Source of the DNA: Gnetum montanum
Taxonomy: Eukaryota; Streptophyta; Gnetopsida; Gnetales; Gnetaceae
Direction: 5' to 3'
DNA: 64,000 bases
NCBI GenBank assembly: GCA_015680685.1
Contig: MNCI01016050.1
Span: 110,947 to 174,946, forward strand
Under the pieces are notes generated by a model, which was not told where the DNA came from, searched no databases, and was given only the letters and a program-made list of their open reading frames with translations. Positions 1-11,354 of this stretch are shown here, one piece after another (within the stretch, counting starts at the first letter, position 1; each line of letters starts with the position of its first letter). The translations under genes and the position numbers were made by a program.

Positions 1-560
1 TCTTGGACCATCAAATGGCTTTCCTGCTAGTTGAGCCTCAAATTGGTTTCTACACATCTTTTTAACACTTGCTCCAATTGGTCCAAGGCTTGATCAAAGT
101 TTACTCCATAAGTGGAGAAGTCGTCCATAAAGACCTCCATGCCATTCCCTATCTGCTATTGGAATATGCTTAGAACTAGTTATTGAAATCTTGCAGGGGC
201 ATTGCACAAGCCAAACGACATTTTTTTGTATGCGAACATTCCCCAAAGACTAGTGAATGTATTCTTGGCTTGGTCTTCTAGGGCTATTTGTATTTGGTTA
301 TATCTGCTATATCCATCTAGAAAACTATAATAGCGATGCCCTACAATGGTTTCTAAGACTTGGTTGAAAAATGGCAATGGAAAGTGATCTTTAAATGTTT
401 CCATATTTAGTAGCCTGAAATCTATGCACACCCTCCATTTGCCTCCCTTTTTAGGCATAATAACTAAGGGGCTAACCCATTCACTATCAGCAATGGGGTA
501 TATGAACCCATCCTTGAGAAGCTGTTCAATTTCTTCCTTAACTACTTACTTTAGCTTAGG
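1..560 (-). pseudogene. Reverse transcriptase of element A, 5' part of the domain
   Basis: The RT domain of a Ty3/gypsy pol polyprotein, which would copy element RNA into DNA. It starts near 560 and leaves the window at base 1. Visible in order are a WVSPLVIMPKKGGKWRVCIDF block, a KDHFPLPF block, a YSFLDGYSRYNQIQI block, and MSFGLCNAPARFQ. The active-site motif FMDDF lies at 117-131, with both aspartates present. FMDDFSTYG is the Athila form of YxDD. A frame change near 180 separates the fingers and palm from the active-site strand. RNase H and integrase would follow to the left of the window. Confidence 0.85.
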
Positions 561-1164
561 GTTCAATCCCCTCTGTAATTATTTTTGAGGCTTTAGGGAG
601 AGGTCAATGTAAATTCTATATTGGCATATCCAAGGATCTATTCCAGTTAATTCAGGATATGGCCAAGTGAAGGCCTCCAACCATTTATTTATACCTTCAG
701 TATTTTTTCTTTCTGTTGGGGAGTGAGCTTAGCATTGATAATTACCGATTTTTCGTTTTTAAGGAACACGTATTCCATACCGGTGGGCAATGGTTTCAGC
801 TCGAGGGGCTCCTACTTAAATTTCTCAGGGATTTCCAACTTCCCCCAGTTGATATTTTCAAGGTTAAGACTTGGAATTTGGTGGTGGGCTTTCTCTAATG
901 CATCTATGCTATCGATGTAAGCATAAGTCAAACCCTTAGTTGGTTCCATGCATATGAGTGAACTGCTTTCTTGATCAGCTATCAACCACTGGGTGTCTTC
1001 CTGTCATGTGGTTGCTGCATACAGGCATATTTTTATGTTAATCACTTATGCACACTAATTGCATGTAGGCAATGCTAAACTTTGCACAAACCATGACCTC
1101 TACATGCAATTACACCCTATCTTACTGAATGCAATGCACAGAGCTTTCTTCTTCTAAATCTTTC

Positions 1165-1600
1165 CAAATGTATTTTCCTTTGATATTTTTAGGGAAAGAT
1201 CATGGATTCCTAGGCATGCATTAATGGTGCTTAGCCATGCTCTTCCCATTATGATTGGGAAGTCCCCCTTACCGTTGTTTACCTAAATCACTAGGAAGTC
1301 AGCTAGATACAACCACCCACAAATAGTGGTAACAATGTCTTCCACCAATCTCAATGGGACAGTGATGGACTGGTCAGCCAACTCTCGATGGATGTTGCTC
1401 TTTTTCAATGGAGGCAGGTTCCAGGCCTTGTACATTTCTTGAGAAATCAAATTGACACCAAAACCTAAATCCAAAAGAGCCTTGCATTGCACATTTCCAA
1501 TGATTTTTAAGTATATCAGAGGACTCCTAGGATCAAAGAATTTCCTAGGAAAGTGGCCATCTTTGATCCAATCAGTGACGGCATGTGTTAGCATGACCGT
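1165..1600 (-). pseudogene. Retropepsin-like protease of element A
   Basis: Aspartic protease that would cut the Gag-Pol polyprotein. The active-site region reads ALLDLGFGVNLI, in which the usual D-S/T-G is D-L-G. The second conserved motif follows as IIMGRAWL near 1215-1250. In-frame stops split the domain. The homologous segment of element A' at 40200-40640 shows the same FGVNLISQEMYK block, which supports the assignment. It lies between gag (right) and reverse transcriptase (left), as expected for a minus-strand gypsy element. Confidence 0.7.
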
Positions 1601-1636
1601 ATGCGTTGAGTGCGGTAATTGAGTTGAAGGGGGCTC

Positions 1637-4126
1637 CTAAGTTTCGATTGATACTGAGGTGTCTAAGGAATCAACCACTTGTGATTGCAAGGGCTTGGTT
1701 GGACTGTTGGTTCTAAAGAAAGATCTTTTCTTCATGTGGTTGTTGGAACCAATAGTAGGTTGAGAGTTAACAACCCTCATGGTGTTACGTTGCTGCGACT
1801 GGGTAGGGATTTCACCTTGCATCGTGGGAGCAGGTGGTAGTGGAGCTATTGGTGGAAGAGATGTGGTCGAATGAGAAGGATGATATGATTGCAAAATATC
1901 ACCTCTAGAAGAGGGAGTTCCATAATACTCGTGGGCTTGGTAGTGAGGTTGAGGAGTGAGATGACCAGTAGAGTCACATGGCGAGATTGGCTACTACACA
2001 TAATATCCATACAAGTTAGGTTGTTGGTAAGGATACTATTGCCTTGGTTGTGGCATTCCCCATGATTTTGGGTGCTGCCACTATTGATATTGCTCAATCG
2101 GTTGTGGTGGAGTTCCACTGGGATAATATGTTAAGGGTTGGTGGAACTACCTTGGGTTACCTTGAGGATAAGGTAACCTTCAGGGTGTTTGCCATTTTTT
2201 TAATCGTGGGTTGAGTGCATACACCCCAGACTCCTGTAAATGTGAGATTATAGGGCAACATCCCTCAGGATGGCCATATTGACATATCTCACATCCACTA
2301 TCATTTTCTGTTTCTGAATCCACAACCTCTTCAATGATGGCAACTTTTCCCTTACCCTTGCTACGTGCATGTTCAGCCTCTTTCTTTTTTCTTTTCTCAC
2401 TATCTTGCTCCTTAAGTTCCTCTACTATTTTAAGAATAGTTTGAAATCTATTGTCTAGGGAATCCCACATTTGGTCTACATTTGCCAAAACTTCTGATGT
2501 CATCTTTTGGATAGGTAAATTTTTCCTATTCACCATCTCTTCAAGTGGTGACTCTTCTTCATCCTCACAAAATTTTACTCCCCACTTTCAACGGGAAGGA
2601 TCTCAGTTATACTCTTCTTCACTTTCTCTCTTTCATAGCTCACCTTCTTCCTTAGCAGCTTGCTCCAATAGTCTTTGAATTTGATGGGACCTAAGCCCGA
2701 ATACTCTCCCTTGGGCATAAGTCCCAAGGGTTCTTCTCATTTCATGCCTAAGCCCATACACGAGATGGCGCAGTTGATCCCTTTGCAAATAACCATGGCT
2801 AAGACAACGATGTAACAATGCATAGTATTGGCCCATGGCAGCATCCAATGGTTCATGTCCTCCCTATTTTCATCCTTGGATTTTCTTTTGCAAGTTAGAC
2901 ACTCAGGAGTACATTTGGTACTTATCATTAAATAGTTCTAACATAGCACTCCACCTATGAATGGATTCCGGTTCTAAGGATCGATACTAGCTTTATGCTT
3001 CTTTGACTAGTGTCCACGGAAACAACTTAAGTTTTTTTCATTCATTCTCTATGTTCTGTAAGGCACATGCATCATGGAATACTTGTAAGTGATTTGGAGG
3101 ATCAGTGTTGTATCCCCCTTCAAATTGTGGGATATTATTCATATCTAATCTCTTGATCCTACTATCTTTCTGGTGCCTTGTTGGAATTCTAACAGCCTCA
3201 ATTATGTCCAACATGCTTCAAGTAGCGAGTAGGGGTTCATCGTAATCATCTCATCCATTGCGTCTATGATGCCTACATTGTTCCCTACTCTCCCTTCTTC
3301 CATGTCGTGACTCTCTAGAGTGCCCTCGTCCCCTTTCCTGGCTATTTTGTCTATGACTTCCACTTTGCCTACCTCTATCCCCATGGTCTTTTTCTTTATG
3401 ACTGCATCTAGATGTTGAAGGAGATGGTGAAGGAGATGTAGAAGATGAAGAAGAAGGAGAACCATCACCATGACAATGTCTGCTACCTTCTCTTCTACGG
3501 TCTCGGCCTAGATCGCGATTGCGATCAAAATGTCCACCTTTATCATGAGTTTATGTCCCTTTTTTGGACCCTTTGTGCCCATGGGTATCAAAACTTGGGT
3601 TATGAATAGTGGAATGAAGGTTCTAATATACAACCCCTTGGCCAAAGTCAAGGGGAGGAACATCATTATGTGGGTGACAGCCTGAGGTAGGTTCACCACC
3701 CTCATTTTCGGTTAAGACGTGTGGGACATCCTAGGACCACTTATCTTGCAAAGACTTATGATGTCTCTCCTGTTGCAAGTCACTTTGACGTTGTGCCTCT
3801 GTGGGACGGTATTCTCTTAAGTCATGGTCTTGCACAACGTATTCTGTGTGTAAGTGCAGCATGCCAATTCGTGTGAGAGCATGAAGAAGCATGCTTGGGA
3901 CTGAATGATCAGGAGGTAACACTATGTTACCTTCTAAGTCTCACCAACATAGTTGTTCATCTTGATGGAGGATCAAGGTGAAGTCTGGTATACACTCATC
4001 GGGATGAATATATACCACTCAAACTTGTTGAGGGACTGGCAGATCAACGTCATGTGTATTATGATGTCGATTGTTTCCTATTTCAAACCTAGGTGGTGAG
4101 GCACTTTCGTACAAAGAAGGAGACAT
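1637..4126 (-). pseudogene. Gag of element A, Athila type, broken
   Basis: Structural protein of the retrotransposon particle. The likely start is the ATG at 4124-4126, whose MSPSLYESA start matches MSPSSYESA in element A' (43198). Recognisable parts are an N-terminal segment (3731-4126), an arginine/serine-rich linker (3200-3700), a helical capsid-like part with QYYALLHRCLSHGY (2633-2848), a K/E-rich segment, and a zinc knuckle CEICQYGHPEGCCP near 2252-2293. A proline-, histidine- and glutamine-rich linker follows to 1637. Many frame changes and stops interrupt it. The capsid-like block and knuckle fit Athila Gag from memory of the family. Confidence 0.7.
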
Positions 4127-4243
4127 ACTTGTCTGTTCAGTGTGCAATGTATTCTTGTTTATTATTTTCTCAACCAACCCTAAGGGTTCGTTCCAATGAT
4201 GTGAATGATTTCCTATGTTCTAGTTAGTGCACAAACAACTAAG

Positions 4244-4261
4244 TCCTCGACAACGATGCTA
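4244..4261 (-). other. Primer-binding site of element A (tRNA-Asp type, decayed)
   Basis: The minus strand reads TAGCATCGTTGTCGAGGA, one base inside the LTR. This is the same spacing as in element A'. It differs from the tRNA-Asp-complementary site typical of Athila (TGGCGCCGTTGCCGGGGA) at five positions, all transitions. Confidence 0.6.
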
Positions 4262-5015
4262 ATGATGAGCAGCGAGGTACCCCTACCCTCAACCATACGA
4301 ATATGAGCGTTTCATGCCCAATTTGGTTGAATTCCAAGGACTAAGTGCCTATGCACCCTTGTGGAACAAGGACGAGTTGGTTGATTGTTGTCTTCCCAAG
4401 CTTACCTGTATGTCATGATTGTATGGTTAAGTAAGCTTGAGGCATATGATGTTTATAGCTTTTATGTTTTTATGTCCTACGCTAGTAGGGAAGGAGAGAG
4501 GTAACTAAGTGACTAATTTAACTTAACTACTCATTAACTAAGTTCTAACTAATCCTAACACCAACATCCGTTCTCACTTGCCATACACATCTTGAACCAA
4601 TGCAACACTGCTGAGATTACCAAACATTAATCGTTACTGGGTTACCAAGCATTCCACGCATGCTCAAAGTAGTCATGCTTGTGTAATTTAACAAATTACT
4701 TAATTGATCAAAATGAATTGTTGTGCTAATAACAAAAATGTAAAGTGCATAAAATAAAATAAATGTATAAGAAAATAAAATAAAAGAAATGCATAAGAAA
4801 ACAAATCTCAAGTGCTGCAAGGATGAATCAAAGAGCTCGTCTTTATTGCCAACACAATGGTGTGCTCAAGTACATCAATGCTTGAATAAAGATCCATCCA
4901 CACTTAGACCTCCTACTGCGGGCACTTGGAAAATACTCTAACTTTCAAACAGACTACAAGATTTTTGCTACTTGACTACTAAAAGACTTCCTCTCAATTG
5001 TGCACCTAGGCATTG

Positions 5016-5023
5016 TATTTATA
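5016..5023 (-). promoter_or_regulatory. TATA box of the element A LTR
   Basis: TATAAATA on the minus strand, at the position equivalent to the TATA boxes of the other LTRs of this family (36331-36338, 44065-44072, 31659-31666). It would place retrotransposon transcription start shortly to the left. Confidence 0.65.
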
Positions 5024-5036
5024 GGCTTGGGAGCAA

Positions 5037-5200
5037 CTACTCTAATAATTAGAGTAACCGCTAGAGTAACCACTCTAATAATTAGAATAACTGCTAAAGT
5101 AATCGGTAGAGTAACCACTCTAATAATTAGAATAACTACTAGAGTAACCGCTAGAGTAACCACTCTAACAATTAGAATAACTGCTAGAGTAACTGCTCTC
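5037..5200. repeat. Palindromic tandem array in U3 of the element A LTR
   Basis: Repeated alternation of CTCTAATAATTAGA(G/A)TAAC and GCTAGAGTAAC blocks. The first unit, 5039-5055, is a near-perfect inverted repeat (ACTCTAAT / ATTAGAGT around one base). The array sits between the LTR start and its TATA box. Long open frames across it are low-complexity translations and not genes. Confidence 0.85.
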
Positions 5201-6945
5201 ATCATGTTGTTAGATCAATTTACCTAGAAAAGATTGAATTTGCTAACTATGCAAACAAAACATAGAAGATGAAGAACATATTTTTGTATTTTGCCCATCT
5301 TTGGCTCATATTCAATTGAATTATACTATTAATTTTAATATGCTATTTGCTTTCTTTCAAATTAACCCTATCTGCTTGGGGCATTACATCAATGATGTTT
5401 TTAGCTTTCTTCAATACTATGTTGAGGCATTGTAACTATCCAAAAAATCCTTTATGATTTCCTAAACATAATAAAAATTTCTAGTTTCCATATTTAATAT
5501 TTTTGCATTAGTAAATGTGAATGTGCACTAGAATGTAATTAATATTGGCATGTCGGTCACATTGGCTAAAATTGGAGGATTCCATCGTCTACTAATGTAC
5601 CATGTTATTAAGTATCACAAGATCAATTAGAACTTGGTGGTTGGAAGTTTTAGGTGATAGTGAGGAGCTAGGACTTCAAGATAGCTGTAGAGTTGGTATT
5701 AGCCATAAATGCAACCTAAGATTTAGTAAGGATAATTAGAATTTTAATATTCGTGAAAATGATCTGGAGAAATGAGGATTTTAACCAAGATTTTTGATGT
5801 CTAGTTTAAGTTAATATCAACCTTATAGTTATTTTAATTTTTACCTGAATAATTATTAGATTAACAGTATATGTTAATTGATTGTTGCTAGCATCTAAGA
5901 GTGTATTTTGTAGCAATGGGCCCATCTTCTAGTTTGTTCCAAAAAGCACCAAGGTAGTTTCCTCTATGGTGAAGGCGTTTTAACCCTTCCTACATGTGTA
6001 TCTAGATAATGTAGGATGTATAGAAGGGAGACAAGAAGGTATTGGAAGAAGGATTAATATTTCTTAGATGATTATTTTGTCTCTATTTATTTATTTGGCC
6101 ACTAATGAATATTTGTAGTTTGGCCTTGTTATAAAGATTTTCATATAAGACTTCCATGTAATGGTTTTATTCGAGGCCTTGAGGGACATGTGCTTTATAT
6201 GATTTTCATTTGGATTCTAAAGTGTTTCATATGCTTTATATATGGTTTTTATGTGTTTGCTTTGCTTATGGACTAAGTGATTATACTTGCTCATCACATG
6301 CTCCATGATGCATTTACGTTAATTGTTTCTTAAAAATCATTTTTAAGAGTGTGACAGAACATGGTGTTGTGTCACAAGCACACCCATAAGCATCAAAAGT
6401 GGGACATGCAAACCAGAAAGCACCGCACAACGAACCCAACACAAGAATGCCAGATACATAGAATGTGCAACTTAAACCGAAAGCATAGCAGCTGTGGGGC
6501 TTGTGTTGGTGGTGAAGGTGGTGATGAGCATGCATGGCAGTCTCCAGGCCAAGAATTGGTATAGTCAGTCAAACACTGCTGAACTACATTATGTCATGGG
6601 ATCGTAAATTGAAATCATGAACACTTGCAGCAGATGCCTGGTACTGCCTTTTGTGTGTCAGAGAGAGAGAGACGAGACTCAAAAGTAATCATGTGAAACA
6701 TCGGATAGGAAACGTCGAATAATTGAGGGAGGGACACGGACAAATGAATAATTGATGGACGGACACAGACACAAGAAAGGAAGGCCAGGGCCATGGCTTA
6801 GGCCCAGCTCCACCTGCTGCTGCTGCCCTCTTTAAGCCTTGTCAGTCTGCAGTAGTGTCGTCACTCGTCCACCATAATTTCAAGGTGTGGTATGTTGGCG
6901 TGCTTCACATGATTCCAAAAGAAAAGATGTATGGTAAGGCCAAAA

Positions 6946-6970
6946 CAAGAAGAAGAAGAAGAAGAAGAAA
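6946..6970. repeat. (AAG)n microsatellite
   Basis: About seven perfect AAG/GAA trinucleotide units in a row in non-coding sequence. Confidence 0.95.
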
Positions 6971-7899
6971 GGCAAAAGGTGAGAAAAAACACAGGAAAAA
7001 GAAGAATCATTGTATCGGCATTGCATGATTTGCAGCAATTCTGGAATTCCCAGCCGCACAGAAACACTATTTTAGCAACTACCATTCACCATGTAGAAAT
7101 GCCCAAATTCACTACTGGAAACCCCACTTAGTGGAGAGATTGGCCTACCCTTCACAACAACTCCACCTGCTTGATGGCATCTCCAATCGGTCATGGGTCC
7201 ATGGAAACTGGTTTTCCTGATGCTTGCTTTTCAGTAAGTGGGCAACCAGACAATTTGCATGTCATTTTACGCATTCCTTAATTGCCAGGCCTGGTTTTCG
7301 TTTCCCAAAATGGAAAAGAAGAGAGACAGTGTGTGTGTGACAGTGAAAGTGGATGAGCTCAAGCCAGAGAGAGACAGAGAGAGAGAGAATCTGGGTAACT
7401 GCGAAACCCTACGATGCAACCAGACCCAAATATTTATTTGATTATGGTGGTGGGTGAATACAGTTCAGGTTCAACTGCAAACCTGCAATGTCTGTCTGTT
7501 CCACGCAGCTGCCCGCACCCACTGATCAGGCAAGTTGCAAATTGGCCGCGATTTCATGTCAATTTCGATTTCGCTTGTGGCTCCTCCAGTTTTAGTTTCA
7601 GGGCCTCGGTTACCTGAACCAGACAAAGGGCAATTGCCACTTTATTAGCAAAGCATGAACGACGACGTAAAATCCCTGTTCCACGGACATATACAGCCCG
7701 AATTTCACGCAGTTTTATCCGTTACCACCGTTGCTTTCGCTTACCTAAAACGGAAAACTCAAAATCAAATATGTCTTACCTACCTTGCTAATGAATCCAC
7801 GGTACATAAAGTATCTGGATATGGTACGGATGTCACAGAACTGTGTTTCTGATGGAAATGTGAAACCCATTCACAGAGGTGTGTAAAAGGTATAATCAC

Positions 7900-8008
7900 G
7901 GCAGTGCATAAGAGTTGTACCGAGAAAAATTACGGATCCATGGAGGACAGTAAGGGCAGTGCATACTAGTTACGACGAAAAGAATTAGGGATCCATGGAG
8001 TACAGTAA
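7900..8008. repeat. Tandem duplication, 55-bp unit, two copies
   Basis: Both copies begin GGCAGTGCATA and contain GGATCCATGGAG followed by ACAGTAA. The first starts at 7900 and the second at 7955. Copies differ at several positions, so the duplication is not recent. Confidence 0.8.
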
Positions 8009-8275
8009 CAGTGAAATTATTCCGTAGCTCAATGGAATGATCTCACTTTCATACCAGTTTCAGTAAAATGGAAACCCATTCTGTTTAAAGGTAATTCACT
8101 TTTACTTGTTTTTTTAACTTCAATTTTGCTGGTCATAACTTCCGGCTTATATCAATTTAGCCAAAATGACAGTCAATTTCTTTTTGGGGTCCGACACCCA
8201 CCCTCCCCCCCCAAAATGACAGTCAATTAAAGCATCTTACATCTTAAACTTGCTTTTTGTGGTGATCAGTTTGAC

Positions 8276-8349
8276 CCAAAGTTTAAAGATGAATTCATTC
8301 AATGGGAAAAAAAGCACAACCCCAAAGGTTAAAGATAAATTCATTCAAG
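8276..8349. repeat. Short direct repeat pair
   Basis: A 26-28 bp block CCCAAAG(G)TTAAAGAT(G/A)AATTC, followed by ATTCAA, occurs twice, starting near 8276 and 8320. Confidence 0.7.
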
Positions 8350-9300
8350 GGATGGGCATAGTAACTATATGGTTCATTACCATGAGCAGAGTAATCTTCA
8401 TAACACTGACAGAGTTTTGTAATTGTAAGCAATAGAAACGAATCGAAGATGTGACAGTAAGTTTCAGAAATTTTGTAAGCAATGGAAACGCTGGCGACTT
8501 GCCTTGGCTTTGCTGTATGAATGTCAATGCGCCCAATCAAAGCACCATGCCAGGGTATAACTTGTTCTATGGCAAGCTATGACATAGGTGGTCATCGAAA
8601 CCATTCGCTTGTTTTTCTCCTTTCAAATGTATTTGCAAGTTTTAAGCAAAATTCATCGTACACGAAAACGAATTGAGTGAAATCGCCGTTAAAAAGCAAA
8701 ATTCAGATTTAAGTGACAGCTGAACGTTTCAGATTGTCTCGGTACCATCGGCTGGTTCCGAGCAAAGAAATATGATAAGTAGGGCCTGCCATAAATTGCG
8801 TGAACCGCACACTTCGAGGCAAAATTCAATAACGAATAAATCAGCTTGTAACTCCTGAACGTGAAGTTCAAAGCCGAACATCATAATTTCTCTGCATGTA
8901 AATAAAAATTTCCAGTTTCCAGTAAATTCAGGGCAAAAGTTAAAAATTCAATAAGTACACAATTGATTTGCTATTATTCCCTTTCATCCAACTATAATAA
9001 TTATTGCCATGTTCTTGAGATGACTCTTTAAGAGCGGATCAGAGGGCTGTTACGTGAAAAACAATCTACATATTCTCTGTAACCCACAAATTTAGTAGAG
9101 CCGATTTGCATGCATTTCACACATTTACCCACGTAGCATTTCTTTAGCCAAAATGAAAAACAGAATTAAAAGCACCTTCAAAAATAATTCAGCGTGCAAA
9201 CCACAGTAAGTCATCTCACTATAATGTGAATTAAGCTGAATCTCTGTTCTGAACACAGATTTACATGTAAACTAAACGCAGGGTGCAATTCCCACAGGAA

Positions 9301-9659
9301 AGCCCAACAACACACTCTCAAGCATTCTTTATACAAATAGTACAAGTATTATCACCCCTCTCATTCAACTTTTCATATCTTATATGAACTACATAATAAA
9401 TACAATGACTTAAAATCTAAAGTGTGACCTAACCAGGATGGGAATCTACCAAGAAACTCCAGGGAATTTGAGGGGAAGCATAAAAAAGATCCAACATCTA
9501 TATCGCTAATACATAAAGAGTGTGATAGGAGGAAGTGCTGCATATTCCCCGGACGGAATATATAAAATCATTGTATTTAACTTCATTCCTGGTCCCGAAT
9601 TCTGTTTCATTTCTGAAATGATGCGGCTGCGGCTGCTGCTGTCCTGTGCATTCAACTAG
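9301..9659 (-). other. Probable 3' UTR and downstream flank of the PYL gene
   Basis: Non-coding, AT-rich sequence directly after the PYL stop. I see no single convincing polyadenylation signal. Its extent is inferred from position only. Confidence 0.4.
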
Positions 9660-9869
9660 TCAGCGGGCAGTGTGATGATGATGTGAAGCCAATCTCTCTG
9701 AAACATCGGCAAGAGACTTGAGATTGCATTTCACCAATGCCTCTACAAAGAACCGGGTCTCTTCCTTGGTGTTTCCTCTTGGAACATCCGCAACATATGA
9801 TTCAATAACCATTGTTCCTTGCCTCCCATCGATGATCTCTGGATGAACTGTCATAGTGGAGGTGTAATT
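9660..9869 (-). other. PYL: PYL exon 3 (69 codons plus stop)
   Basis: Follows acceptor CAAATCAG and begins NYTST. TGA stop at 9660-9662. It encodes the VHPEIIDGR strand, VIESYVADVP, and the PP2C-facing C-terminal helix. Confidence 0.92.
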
Positions 9870-11354
9870 CTGATTTGTTTTTCGGAAAAAATAAAGCCAG
9901 TGTTATTTCTTTCAAGGAAAATTTTATCCTGAATCACATTAATTTTCAAATTAACTACTAAGGCCGAAAGATTGTAACTGCATTCTGTTCTAGCAAATAA
10001 CAAAATGTAGGACACATCAAAGTCGTCAGAAACATTCGCAGAGAGGCCAATGAGAGTGAGTTTTTAAACAAGTTCTGAATTTGTATCTAAAAAATCTCTG
10101 CAATGACTCGGATAGAAGGAAACCTAAACGATTGTGTTAATTAAATAAGGCCGTCTGAGTTGAAAAGAACCAACAATTAAAAATCATTGATTGTGTACCA
10201 ATTTAAACCTGCCATGACAGCAACAAAATGAAGAGAATGAAAGAACCTAAAACCGCAACAAATACTGATTGAAGTACAATAATGTTTGAAAAAGGCAAAT
10301 AGGGATACCTTCAATCTATGATCACCTCCAAGGAATCTGACCGTCAAAAGGCGCTCATTATCATCCAATCTTTCTAATCTCTCTGTGCTTGCCGTTGCAG
10401 GCAGGCCTGACTTTACATTTACCTGTCGTATGCATCCCACACCAACGTTTCCCCCCACACTGCAGCTGTGAACAAATGGCTTGTAATTCTGTGGCTGGTC
10501 AAAAGCTCTTACAATGGACCACACCTGTGATGCCAATCACACACCATCTGCAGCTTTAATACCCTCTTGTAAATCAATCAAAATAAATAAATAATCAAAA
10601 GCCCAAACACCAACAATTTATTATCCTTAACCCAAGCAAATTCAAACAACGCAGCACTCGAGTAAAAATTCGTAGTACATAACTAGAGCTTGGCACCCAT
10701 GTTTTCAAGTGTAATACGTGTTACCTCTTTTCATAGATACAAAACACAGATTTTGCCTTGTCAACTACCATTCCACACAGCAAATGCTTACAATTGAAAA
10801 CCATAGACTTTATACAAGTAGTCAACTCCACACCATTTATCGTCATTGAACCAGCAAGCTATGCGACGCTTTGGTATGACGACTTCAGCGTATTAGTGAT
10901 TTTCTTATCTAGGATTAAGAGGTCCAGATTTAGAAATGCAATGAAAAATCAAACTATTTGCCAAATTGCAATTCTAGCAGCGCTGTTCTGAGTCATCCGA
11001 AAGAACAAGAGCCATTTTCAAGGATGGAAATGAATAATTAACAGCAGGAAAACTGCATCGAAAGTCAAAACCCTCCAAGGTACTTGGCGAAGATCTAGAA
11101 ATGAGAAAAGAAAACCTAAATTCGCCAAATTCACGGGAACTCATTCCCCAACCTATGGCTACAGCCCACAAACAAGGTTTTTACAACGTAGTTTAAAAAA
11201 ATGGATACCAACATGAATGAGTGCAAAAGTTTCTAACCAGATGATGAGAGGCCCTGATGTGCCTCACCAGGTAGGCACTGCACTGGTTTTCCTGCAACTC
11301 ATATCTGTGATGCCTGATAACATACTCCTCCGCAACATCTCTCATGGTGTCCAT
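9660..11354 (-). CDS. PYL: PYR/PYL/RCAR abscisic-acid receptor, three exons, open frame
   Basis: Cytosolic and nuclear START-fold receptor that binds abscisic acid and then inhibits clade-A PP2C phosphatases. Joining 11238-11354, 10309-10524 and 9660-9869 gives 180 residues, near the family length. Visible family features are ENQC in exon 1, the ABA-contacting lysine in YKPF, the gate loop SGLPA, STERLE, the latch GGDHRL, NYTS, VIESYVADVP and the C-terminal helix KCNLKSLADVSERLA. The VNVKSGLPAT block and CNLKSLADVSERLA resemble PYL8/PYL9-type (subfamily I) receptors. Both introns start GT, end AG and fall between codons, as in known multi-exon members. Unusual points are ASHHL before VWS where the family has a proline, VRAFD for VRRFD, VPRGNT for VPEGNT, and a four-histidine run near the C-terminus. 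No stop or frameshift is seen. Confidence 0.93.
10309..10524 (-). other. PYL: PYL exon 2 (72 codons)
   Basis: Follows acceptor ATCACAG and begins V-W-S. It ends HRLK before the donor GTATCC. It carries the ligand-pocket lysine, the SGLPA gate and the HRL latch. The reading frame continues upstream into the intron without a stop, so a frame-only prediction would start too early at 10536. Confidence 0.92.
11238..11354 (-). other. PYL: PYL exon 1 (39 codons)
   Basis: Starts at the ATG 11352-11354, with an in-frame TGA upstream. A second in-frame ATG lies three codons in. It ends HHL before the donor GTTAGA at 11237. It carries the conserved ENQC helix start. Confidence 0.88.

Larger units (their letters stand above)
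1..5204 (-). mobile_element. Element A: 5' part of an Athila-lineage LTR retrotransposon
   Basis: Reading on the minus strand from right to left, the window shows a 5' LTR, primer-binding site, gag, protease and reverse transcriptase, then runs off the left edge. Athila lineage is inferred from the FMDDFSTYG reverse-transcriptase active site, the gag architecture with a C-x2-C-x3-H zinc knuckle, and a PBS resembling tRNA-Asp. The same LTR family recurs at 35638-44183 and 31549-32394. All coding parts carry stops or frameshifts, so the copy is dead. The outer flank next to the LTR is TGTTG (5205-5209), but the matching target duplication lies outside the window. Confidence 0.85.
4263..5204 (-). 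repeat. 5' LTR of element A
   Basis: On the plus strand it begins TGATGAGC and ends GCTCTCATCA, giving the TG...CA ends and short inverted termini of the family. Length is 942 bp. It aligns with the A' LTRs (35638-36421 and 43335-44183) through the gene-distal three quarters. The U3 end differs: here it holds a palindromic CTCTAATAATTAGAG array, while A' has GATATC-type repeats. Confidence 0.85.
5205..9300. other. Low-copy, AT-rich spacer without a supported gene
   Basis: No retrotransposon motifs and no coding frame with recognisable homology on either strand. It holds a (GAA)n microsatellite near 6946-6970, GA-rich runs near 6660-6675 and 7365-7390, and the short duplications listed separately. 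Because the PYL gene reads to the left, the part nearest 9300 is its downstream flank. Confidence 0.6.

Noticed and set aside
4954-5227. Overlapping open frames on both strands with V/T/L/I-rich translations
   Set aside because: They translate the short palindromic U3 array; low complexity and mirror-image coding are artefacts of the repeat.
6361-7131. Several 60-75 residue frames on both strands near the GAA microsatellite
   Set aside because: Short, overlapping and of biased composition, with no recognisable domain.
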